Of a stretch of DNA of 11,567 nucleotides, positions 1 to 5,749 are shown one piece after another. Made by a program: the position numbers and the translations under genes. The stretch lies in the NCBI GenBank assembly GCA_041688515.1, contig JBDNHZ010000274.1, positions 1 to 11,567 of the forward strand, given 5' to 3'. The DNA is from UBA6176 sp041688515 (GTDB lineage Bacteria > Verrucomicrobiota > Verrucomicrobiia > Limisphaerales > UBA9464). Position 1 is the stretch's first letter. Every line of letters starts with the position of its first letter. Below the pieces are notes generated by a model. That model was not told the DNA's origin and did no database searches. It saw only the letters and a program-made list of their open reading frames with translations.

Positions 1-4
1 AGCT

Positions 5-44
5 CCGGAGGGACGAGCGCTGGAGGAACGAGCTCCGCGAGTCC
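5..44 (+). repeat. Short GC-rich repeat, copy 1 (with internal 15-nt duplication)
   Basis: The block ccggagggacgag (5-17) and the block ctccgcgagtcc (33-44) together match, on the opposite strand, the continuous 25-nt stretch at 340-364. Here the two blocks are separated by 15 nt (18-32). Those 15 nt are a near-copy of the preceding 15 nt (3-17), 12 of 15 identical, so this copy looks like it gained a tandem duplication. The form suggests a dispersed intergenic repeat, but its genome-wide distribution cannot be seen from one window. Confidence 0.6.
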
Positions 45-232
45 GTGATCTCCCCGGATGCGTCGTGATGCCGATCCAACCTGGTGACCGCCTGTCTGCG
101 GGTGTGAAGGCGGTGCACCCGGTGACGTTGACTGAGCTGCGGGGCGGCGGTGCAGAGGATTCGATTGAGGGGTCAGTCCTCACTTTTGACACGCAGGACG
201 AGGCGTTACCCGCCCCCCTTCCGGTCTCCGCT

Positions 233-290
233 TCTCCGCTTCTCCGCGGCTATTCCCCACGCCGAAGCGATCGCCGCGGAGAAGCGGAGA
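233..290. repeat. Perfect 18-bp inverted repeat (hairpin)
   Basis: The left arm at 233-250 reads tctccgcttctccgcggc and the right arm at 273-290 is its exact reverse complement. The 22-nt loop spans 251-272. The arms themselves contain a short tandem unit (cttctccg). The hairpin lies about 78 bases past the amidohydrolase stop on the - strand. It could help end that transcript or protect its 3' end, but no T-run follows it on either strand, so it is not a standard intrinsic terminator. A repetitive extragenic palindrome is an equally good reading. Confidence 0.7.
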
Positions 291-339
291 ACAGCGCAGC
301 CGAATCCTCCGGGCCCGAAGCTTGGCAAGACGATGTTGG

Positions 340-364
340 GGACTCGCGGAGCTCGTCCCTCCGG
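340..364 (-). repeat. Short GC-rich repeat, copy 2 (inverted relative to copy 1)
   Basis: Read on the - strand, 364 to 340 gives ccggagggacgag followed directly by ctccgcgagtcc, the same two blocks found at 5-17 and 33-44 on the + strand. The copy starts three bases beyond the TAG stop (370-368) of the amidohydrolase gene. The two copies thus face each other across about 295 bases, with the 18-bp hairpin between them. Confidence 0.6.
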
Positions 365-367
365 GGG

Positions 368-2143
368 CTATTCCCCAAACTCCAACCATCCGAAGCGGTC
401 GGGGGTGTGGAAGCTGCCGTTGAGGACGGGATTGGAGGCGAGGAAGGCCCGGTGGGCCCGGTCGATCCGATACAGGTTCGCGCGCCAGCGGGTGCCCGGA
501 ACGGGACGACGGTCGGACAACGATTCCAGCGGGATGCGGACTTCGCTGGTCCAGACCTGTCGGGATGGATCCACCCGGACCTGCCATTCCATCCGACTGT
601 TCCAGTTGAAGTCGAACTCGGGCTTCCGGATGCGCAGGTCGAGGGCCTCGTTGTTGGGGGCCCATTCGTACTCGGTGTAGTGGGTCAACTGAGCCGGATC
701 CGGAGCGCAGAAGAACTCCACCACATCCCGGTCCCACAGGGCGGCGGGCGAGGCAATCCGTTCGCCCGGCTGCGCCGGTCCGTAGTCAGTGAGCGCGGTA
801 TAGGGACATTCAAAGGAGAGATAGAGGAAGCTCTCGGACCAGAGCGCGCGACAGGTGGTGCTGATTTCCGGGCGCACCCGTCCGTCGGTGGACTGCTGCT
901 CGAGCGGGAACCGGCGTGCCTGGCTCCATTCGGGTTCATCCAGGTAACCGTCCGGGATCCAGTCGCGGGTGATCCGGCGCGCGCGCAGCGGGGTCGGGGG
1001 CAGGGAACGGACCAGCAACTGTCGGGCGTTGTCGAAGTAGATCTTCCTCAGGACCGACACCGGCAGACCGATGGAACGGATGGTCCAATCGCCCTGGATG
1101 GGAGTCATGTGCGGCCAATCGCGGTCGTTGGTTTCCAACCAGCGCCATTCCTTCCGGAAGAAGGTCGCGGCGTCCTCGTCGGTCGGACGTTCCCCGTCGC
1201 CCGAGGAACCGAGGATCAGCCGGTCGTACACCTGGAAATCGGTGGCGAAGAAGATGCGGTCCTGATGCCGCGTGAACAGGGCCCGCAGCGCCGCCGGATC
1301 ATGACGACCGAGCTCCGGAATGCGCGCCGCGAGGTCGGCGTTCATGTTGGGATGTTCGGTGAGCTTGCGGTCGACCCAGTCGAGGTCCTCGGAGTTGTTG
1401 GCAAAGTGGACGCAGACAAAGGTCGTCCCGCGATTCCGGGCGATGACCCGATCAAGGGCGGCGAGCAGGTGCTCGCGGCTGGGGAAGCGCTCGGGATCTC
1501 CAAACCACCAGTTGCGATGATCCTTCAGTTCCTTCCAGCGCTCGTTGTTCGGGTCGTACCCGAGCCAGAAGGCACGGGGATCGGCGATGTGGATGCTGAC
1601 CGGCATGCCGAGTTCACCGCAGCGACGCCAGACGGGATCGAGTTTCGGGTCGTCGATCCGGATCAGTTCTCCACGTCCGTCGCGCAGGAAGAGACCGAGG
1701 CGCTTGTACTCCTTGAGACCGGCTGCCCCGAGTTCATGGGCGCGCTCGACCTGTTTGACCGCCTGTTCGGAGAAGTTGGGTTCGTCCCAACCGGCGTAAT
1801 CGAGGTTGAAGTAGAGAACGAAACGATCCGGAGCGAGGCGGTTGCCGAGGGTTTGAAGCTTCTCGAAGGCGGACGGCTGACCGTCCTTGGACGTGACCGT
1901 TCCGCCGCTGAGGTTGGCCGCTACCCCGATCCCCACCCGGTCCATGATCTTCACCGCGCGCCGGACGTGTTCTTCCGTGCCGTTGATGTGCTGGTGGAGA
2001 TCGATGATGCGATGCTCCGCGCGCCAGGCATCCCCCGGCCAGGGCGGCGGGCTTTCATCCCCGGTCTCCGCCGCAAAAAGCGCGGGCACGACGAGCATCG
2101 AGACGGCTGCCAACACGGAGCGGAAGAGGACAAAGCCGGGCAT
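368..2143 (-). CDS. Secreted metal-dependent amidohydrolase with C-terminal CBM9-like domain
   Basis: The 591-residue product starts with a cleavable Sec-type signal (hydrophobic residues 4-23, then ALFAA, cleavage near residue 25), so it should act outside the cytoplasm. Residues about 45-375 look like an amidohydrolase-2 TIM barrel: the HxH metal pair is H50/H52 in DLHQH, with further candidate ligands H185 (SIHIAD), H246 (CVHFANN) and D302 (FFATDF); K144 (LKEYK) may also matter. Residues about 392-590 resemble the family-9 carbohydrate-binding/DOMON-like sandwich, opening with DGYLDEPEW and closing with DRFGWLEF. Known relatives hydrolyse or decarboxylate small cyclic substrates; the substrate here is unknown, and the tail hints at a sugar- or glycan-linked role. 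The ATG at 2143 is chosen because it gives a complete signal peptide; no clear ribosome site precedes it. It lies downstream of the toxin gene on the same strand, with 90 bases between. The long open + strand frame opposite it is an artefact of GC-rich codon use. Confidence 0.88.
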   Translation of the reverse strand: MPGFVLFRSVLAAVSMLVVPALFAAETGDESPPPWPGDAWRAEHRIIDLHQHINGTEEHVRRAVKIMDRVGIGVAANLSGGTVTSKDGQPSAFEKLQTLGNRLAPDRFVLYFNLDYAGWDEPNFSEQAVKQVERAHELGAAGLKEYKRLGLFLRDGRGELIRIDDPKLDPVWRRCGELGMPVSIHIADPRAFWLGYDPNNERWKELKDHRNWWFGDPERFPSREHLLAALDRVIARNRGTTFVCVHFANNSEDLDWVDRKLTEHPNMNADLAARIPELGRHDPAALRALFTRHQDRIFFATDFQVYDRLILGSSGDGERPTDEDAATFFRKEWRWLETNDRDWPHMTPIQGDWTIRSIGLPVSVLRKIYFDNARQLLVRSLPPTPLRARRITRDWIPDGYLDEPEWSQARRFPLEQQSTDGRVRPEISTTCRALWSESFLYLSFECPYTALTDYGPAQPGERIASPAALWDRDVVEFFCAPDPAQLTHYTEYEWAPNNEALDLRIRKPEFDFNWNSRMEWQVRVDPSRQVWTSEVRIPLESLSDRRPVPGTRWRANLYRIDRAHRAFLASNPVLNGSFHTPDRFGWLEFGE

Positions 2144-2188
2144 GGGTCCATGAAACGTCGGGGACGGTTGGATTGGCGAGCCCGGAGG

Positions 2189-2207
2189 CGCGGCGAAACT
2201 CGCCGCG
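2189..2207 (-). other. 8-bp GC hairpin between toxin and amidohydrolase genes
   Basis: Arms cgcggcga (2189-2196) and tcgccgcg (2200-2207) are exact reverse complements around a 3-nt loop. It sits in the 90-base gap after the toxin stop and before the amidohydrolase start on the - strand. A stem this GC-rich could slow or partly end transcription coming from the toxin-antitoxin pair, but there is no T-run after it, so calling it a terminator is not justified. Confidence 0.35.
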
Positions 2208-2233
2208 GCGAACCAGGGAACCGGTGCATGGGA

Positions 2234-2539
2234 TCAACCGCCCGAAGCTCGGCCCTGAACCAGACGTTCGACGGCCCTCGCCCCGTGCAGGACCGCGAGG
2301 ATCAGGACGGAATCACGGCTTACCGTAAAAAACACGCTGTGAGGAAAGTGAGGCAACCGCACGCGGCGGACGTTGGCAAATCGAACGGAAAAACGAAGGG
2401 GATCCTCCGCTGCTGATCGCACGGCAAACCGAACCTCGTCCACCAGTCGAATCGCGACTGCCGGATCGTGGGGGAGATACCAAAGGACCGTCTCCTGAAC
2501 GTCGCCATCAACGGACGGGTGCTTGACGAGGGCGGGCAT
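2234..2539 (-). CDS. ParE/RelE-family toxin of a toxin-antitoxin module
   Basis: The 101-residue product has the layout of the ParE/RelE superfamily. Two N-terminal helices (about residues 8-45, with VQETVLWYLPHDPAVAIRL) are followed by the DPLRF turn and a strand-rich C-terminal half, with RRVRLPHFPHSVFFTV and then LILAVLHGAR (residues 59-88). Family members either poison DNA gyrase (ParE) or cut ribosome-bound mRNA (RelE); sequence alone does not settle which applies, though the motif spacing is closer to ParE. It follows its presumed antitoxin and overlaps its 3' end by 32 bases, which suggests translational coupling. No strong ribosome site precedes the ATG at 2539. Length is normal for the family and the frame is intact, so it is probably functional. 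Confidence 0.85.
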   Translation of the reverse strand: MPALVKHPSVDGDVQETVLWYLPHDPAVAIRLVDEVRFAVRSAAEDPLRFSVRFANVRRVRLPHFPHSVFFTVSRDSVLILAVLHGARAVERLVQGRASGG

Positions 2540-2777
2540 CGACGAGGTTTCGTTTCAGTTCTTCGAACCATTCGTCGGTGACGGGAATGGCGAGGCTGGG
2601 ATCGGCCTCCAATTCGGCACTCCTCCTCAAGATCTCCGCTCGGACCAAGGGGTGGACCTCCTCGTCCTCGTCTTGGGTCAGAATCTCGGCTTCGTGCGCA
2701 TAGAACCAATCGGCGAAGCGACGCCGATCTTCGCGGGGAAGCTTGAGCAGGGTCTGCTCCAGTTGCTCCAAACTCAT
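2508..2777 (-). CDS. Putative antitoxin (addiction-module component type)
   Basis: The 89-residue acidic, helical product is encoded directly upstream of, and overlapping, a ParE/RelE-type toxin. That position is the main evidence for its role. Residues 1-32 (SLEQLEQTLLKLPREDRRRFADWF) resemble the opening of small addiction-module antitoxins, where a 'leucine-proline-x-x-[DE]-R' turn joins two helices. An acidic stretch (DEDEE, 36-40) follows, then a charged helix (44-57). The C-terminal part (TDEWFEELKRNL, 68-79) would be the segment that wraps the toxin. No clear DNA-binding domain of ribbon-helix-helix or Xre type can be seen, so self-repression is uncertain. The ATG at 2777 is the only good start; it lacks an evident ribosome site. 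Confidence 0.72.
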   Translation of the reverse strand: MSLEQLEQTLLKLPREDRRRFADWFYAHEAEILTQDEDEEVHPLVRAEILRRSAELEADPSLAIPVTDEWFEELKRNLVDARPRQAPVR

Positions 2778-3016
2778 GCGGGCAGGCTAGCAGGGGGGTG
2801 GGCTTTGCAAACGAAAACGTGATGCTGGGCGCATCCTTGAATCGTGAGGAGAGGCTGGGAACGTCCCGATGCCCCGGGTGTCCCGCCTCAAAATCAATCC
2901 CGACTTCGGAGGGGTGGTCGATCTGCAACTCCTCCGGGAGGAAGGACACCGGCCAAATTTTGGTCAGGGTCGGGCAACGGACAGCATGCCTTGGTGGCAG
3001 GGGTCCGGGATGTTGC

Positions 3017-3038
3017 GGGTGACCGGCAACGGTCACTC
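3017..3038 (+). promoter_or_regulatory. Hairpin with GCAA loop abutting the ccoI start
   Basis: GTGACCG (3019-3025) and CGGTCAC (3030-3036) are perfect reverse complements around GCAA (3026-3029), a GNRA-type tetraloop. A G-U pair (3018/3037) and a G-C pair (3017/3038) extend the stem to nine pairs, ending exactly one base before the ATG at 3039. In RNA this would tend to hide that start codon. In DNA it would be an 18-bp dyad that could bind a regulator. It does not match the Fnr (TTGAT-N4-ATCAA) or Crp consensus. The structure is seen directly; any function is inference. Confidence 0.35.
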
Positions 3039-5558
3039 ATGGAAGCGACGGCAGAATTCTCAACGGTGACGGGCGTGGCGGCGAAACAGGAGGCAATGGC
3101 CTGTTTCCACTGCGGCACGGCCTGCGTGCCCGGAAGGCATGCCCAAGGCGGACGCGAGTTCTGCTGCGCCGGATGCCAGACGGTGTTCGAGCTGTTGAGC
3201 GAAGCTGGCCTCGTCCGCTACTACGAGCTGGGCGATGGCGTGCGGGCCCGGGTCGAGGCCGGGACGATCACGGAAGCCTTTCGGTTCCTCGACACTCCCG
3301 AGGTGCGGAGCCGGTTCGTCGATTTCGATGACGGCCAATCGACGCGGGTGACCTTTCACCTGCCCCACATCCATTGCCTTGCCTGTGTCTGGCTGCTGGA
3401 AAACCTCTTTCGGCTGAAGCCGGGCATTGGCAAGTCGATTGTCCATTTCCCGCGCAAACAGGCGGTGATCACCTTCGATCCGACGGTGCTGAAGCTGTCG
3501 GAAGTCGCCGCGCTGCTGGATTCGCTGGCTTACCCGCCGGAACTGCGGTTGGCGGATCTGGAGAAGCCGCCGGTGAACCCGCTGACCCGACGGCTCTGGT
3601 TGCAGACCGGCATCGCCGGGTTCGCCTTCGGCAACACCATGCTGTTCAGCCTGGCGATCTATCTCGGGCTGGATTCGGTCAGTGCTCCCTCGTTCCTGAA
3701 GCTGTTCGGGGTGCTCAGCCTGCTGCTTTCCATCCCGGTGGTGACCGTGAGTGCCCGGGATTACTGGGTGGCCTCGTGGCGGGCGCTGAAGCTCCGGCAG
3801 ATCCCGATCGAGGTGCCCATTGCCTTCGGCATCGTGGCCATCTGGGGACAGAGCACCTGGGAAGTCCTGAGCGGAACGGGCGAGGGCTATTTCGACTCCC
3901 TCGCCGGGCTGCTCTTCTTCCTCAACATCGGACGGATCTTCCAACAAAAGACCTTCGATCGGATGGCCTTTGACCTGGACTACCGATCCTTTTTCCCGCT
4001 GTCCGTGATCCGGCGTCGCGCGGGCGTCGAGGAGCGGGTGTCGCTGGTCGAAGTCGCCGTGGGCGATCGTCTGGTGGTGCGTCACGGCGAGTTGGTGGCG
4101 GCCGACGCGCGGTTGGTCTCGGGCGCGGGGATGATCGACTACAGCTTCGTCACGGGCGAGGCCGAGCCGGTCGCCCGTGGCGCAGACGAACGGCTGCACG
4201 CGGGGGGGCGTCAGCTGGGCGGCGCGATCGAGATCGAGACGGTCAAGGCGGTCAATCAAGGCTACCTGACCGATCTCTGGAACCAGGAAGCCTTCCGGAA
4301 ATCCAAGGATGATGCCTTCGGCACTCTCACCAATCTCTACAGCCGGCGCTTCACCTGGATCATCCTGGGAGTGGCCGTCACGGCGGCGCTGGCCTGGATG
4401 CCCTTCGACGTGGCCCGCGGTCTCAAGGCCTTCATCTCGGTTCTGATCGTGGCCTGTCCCTGCGCCCTGGCGTTGGCGGCCCCGTTCACGCTGGGTTCCG
4501 CCCAACGCGTCCTCGCCCGACGACGGATCTTCCTCCGCAACCCCGAGGTCATCGAGGCCCTGGCCCGGATCGACGCCGTGGTCTTCGACAAGACCGGCAC
4601 GCTGACCTCCACGGGCACCGGTGACGTCCGGTGGAGCGGGGCGTCCGGTGCGGAACTCTCGGCGACCGAAGCCGCTGCCGTTCGCGCCATCGCCGCCCAA
4701 TCGATCCATCCCCTGGCCCGAAGAGTGGCGGATGCCCTCGCAGCGAGGGGTCTGGCGCCGGTGGACGTGACGGGATTCCAGGAAGTGACCGGGTGCGGTG
4801 TGGAAGGCTGGGTGGACGGACGCCATCTGCGGATCGGGTCCCCGGCCTGGGTCGAGCGCGAGCGAGCGGCGGTTCCCGAAGTCCCGGTTCGCGGCAGTCG
4901 CGTGGTGATCGCCGTGGACGGGGCGTACCGTGGGGAATTCGCGGTGGGCGGAGAGATCCGGCCGGAGACTGACACCCTGCTGAAGTCCCTTGCCGGACGC
5001 TATGAACTGGCCCTGCTGAGCGGGGACAACGAACGCGAGCGGGAACGGTTCACGACCCTGTTCGGAGGGGGTGGACGGTTGCACTTCAACCAGGGGCCAC
5101 TGCACAAGCTGGCCTTCATCCGGGATCTCCAGAAATCGGGCCGTCGGGTGTTGATGGCCGGGGACGGATTGAACGACGCAGGCGCACTCCGGCAGGCAGA
5201 CGTCGGGGTGGCGGTCACGGAAGACGTGGCGTCCTTCTCCCCGGCCAGCGACGTGATCCTGCAGGGGGGCGAGGTCCCGCGGATCGGGGCGGTCCTGGAC
5301 TTCTCCCGGCGGGTGGTCCGCGTGGTGCGGATCAGCTTCCTCGTTTCGACCGCCTACAACGTGATCGGGCTGGCGATTGCGGCGAGCGGGAAGCTGTCGC
5401 CGATCGTGTGCGCCGTGCTGATGCCGCTGAGTTCGGTGTCGGTCGTGGTGGTGGCCTGCGGATTGACCGAGTGGGTGGCGCGTCGGTCCGGGGTGACGGG
5501 AAGCCAGATCAGTCCAACGCCGGGGGAGTCCATGCCAACGGAAGCGAAGCAGCCATGA
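3039..5558 (+). CDS. ccoI: CcoI/FixI-type copper-exporting P1B-ATPase for cbb3 oxidase assembly
   Basis: This is a P1B-type ATPase that moves copper across the inner membrane to supply the CuB site of cbb3 oxidase. With the ATG at 3039 it has 839 residues. In order: an N-terminal cysteine-rich metal-binding domain (C22xxC25, C29, C42C43xxC46); an HMA domain with HIHCLAC (C113/C116); membrane helices from about 188; the actuator TGE at 372-374; CPC at 473-475 in the transport helix; the phosphorylated D517 in DKTGTLT; the nucleotide-binding HP at 557-558; GDGLNDAGA from 708; and, in the last two helices, Y773-N774 and M795xxSS799, the copper-type signature. All catalytic residues are present. 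The start is uncertain. The frame is open back to a GTG at 2844, but that extension is low-complexity and unlike the family. An ATG at 3096 has AGGAGG at 3088-3093, only two bases away and thus poorly spaced. The metal-binding domain is kept with any of these. Its stop overlaps ccoS by four bases. Confidence 0.95.
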   Translation: MEATAEFSTVTGVAAKQEAMACFHCGTACVPGRHAQGGREFCCAGCQTVFELLSEAGLVRYYELGDGVRARVEAGTITEAFRFLDTPEVRSRFVDFDDGQSTRVTFHLPHIHCLACVWLLENLFRLKPGIGKSIVHFPRKQAVITFDPTVLKLSEVAALLDSLAYPPELRLADLEKPPVNPLTRRLWLQTGIAGFAFGNTMLFSLAIYLGLDSVSAPSFLKLFGVLSLLLSIPVVTVSARDYWVASWRALKLRQIPIEVPIAFGIVAIWGQSTWEVLSGTGEGYFDSLAGLLFFLNIGRIFQQKTFDRMAFDLDYRSFFPLSVIRRRAGVEERVSLVEVAVGDRLVVRHGELVAADARLVSGAGMIDYSFVTGEAEPVARGADERLHAGGRQLGGAIEIETVKAVNQGYLTDLWNQEAFRKSKDDAFGTLTNLYSRRFTWIILGVAVTAALAWMPFDVARGLKAFISVLIVACPCALALAAPFTLGSAQRVLARRRIFLRNPEVIEALARIDAVVFDKTGTLTSTGTGDVRWSGASGAELSATEAAAVRAIAAQSIHPLARRVADALAARGLAPVDVTGFQEVTGCGVEGWVDGRHLRIGSPAWVERERAAVPEVPVRGSRVVIAVDGAYRGEFAVGGEIRPETDTLLKSLAGRYELALLSGDNERERERFTTLFGGGGRLHFNQGPLHKLAFIRDLQKSGRRVLMAGDGLNDAGALRQADVGVAVTEDVASFSPASDVILQGGEVPRIGAVLDFSRRVVRVVRISFLVSTAYNVIGLAIAASGKLSPIVCAVLMPLSSVSVVVVACGLTEWVARRSGVTGSQISPTPGESMPTEAKQP

Positions 5559-5749
5559 GCGTCATCCTCATCCTCATCCCGCTGAGCCTGATCGTGGCGG
5601 CCCTGTTTCTGGGGGCGTTCATCTGGGCCGTGCGGGGAGGCCAGTTTGAAGACACCTGCACCCCGTCGATGCGGGTTCTGACCGACGACGGGACGGTAAA
5701 GGCCCCCGAGGCCGAGCGATTTCAAAACCAAAATGGAAAGAGCCGATGA
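5555..5749 (+). CDS. ccoS: CcoS, small cbb3 oxidase maturation protein
   Basis: This 64-residue protein has one N-terminal membrane helix (about 3-25) followed by the family hallmark AFIWAVRGGQFED (21-33), where other CcoS proteins carry a similar FxWAVxxGQFDD block and then a proline-containing TP/GPA stretch. In bacteria where it was tested, CcoS is needed for heme/copper insertion into the oxidase core. A cysteine at 35 (DTCTP) falls in a position that is usually not cysteine in the versions I recall. The ATG at 5555 overlaps the ccoI stop as ATGA, and its own stop overlaps the ccoNO start in the same way, so translation is probably coupled along ccoI-ccoS-ccoNO. The open frame continues upstream inside ccoI, but that part is not CcoS-like. 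Confidence 0.9.
   Translation: MSVILILIPLSLIVAALFLGAFIWAVRGGQFEDTCTPSMRVLTDDGTVKAPEAERFQNQNGKSR

Larger units (their letters stand above)
1..367. other. Non-coding, repeat-bearing region downstream of the amidohydrolase gene
   Basis: No reading frame here looks like a real gene. The frames that cross it are open only because the DNA is GC-rich, and their translations are arginine/proline/glycine-rich with no family signature. The region instead holds repeats: a split repeat copy at 5-44, an inverted copy at 340-364 that begins a few bases past the amidohydrolase stop, and a perfect 18-bp inverted repeat at 233-250/273-290. The 12-mer ggctattcccca occurs twice, at 248-259 (start of the central hairpin loop) and at 366-377 (across the amidohydrolase stop codon). 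No tRNA, rRNA or clear promoter was seen. Confidence 0.6.

Noticed and set aside
233..290. Intrinsic terminator for the amidohydrolase transcript
   Set aside because: The stem is strong but the loop is long (22 nt) and no T-run follows on the - strand.
1..367. CRISPR array or insertion-sequence ends
   Set aside because: Only two copies of the repeat, in opposite orientation with no regular spacers; no transposase frame or target-site duplication is visible between them.
65..2416. Very long + strand open frame (783 codons) opposite the amidohydrolase gene
   Set aside because: It is antisense to a well-supported gene, has no domain signature, and its composition (Gly, Val, Arg, Glu-rich) is what GC-rich codon use gives on the reverse strand.
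2320..3036. 238-codon - strand frame covering the antitoxin and the leader
   Set aside because: It runs out of frame through both the antitoxin and toxin genes, which have clear family features in their own frames.
3019..3036. Fnr or Crp binding site
   Set aside because: The dyad GTGACCG-N4-CGGTCAC does not match TTGAT-N4-ATCAA, and its GTGA/TCAC half-sites are ten bases apart instead of six.
2869..3069. Small + strand frame (66 codons) in the ccoI leader
   Set aside because: It overlaps the ccoI start out of frame, has no good ribosome site, and its translation matches no family I recognise.
3060..5105. 681-codon - strand frame opposite ccoI
   Set aside because: Antisense shadow of ccoI, whose full set of P1B-ATPase motifs is on the + strand; the translation is Gln/His/Arg/Gly-rich with no family features.
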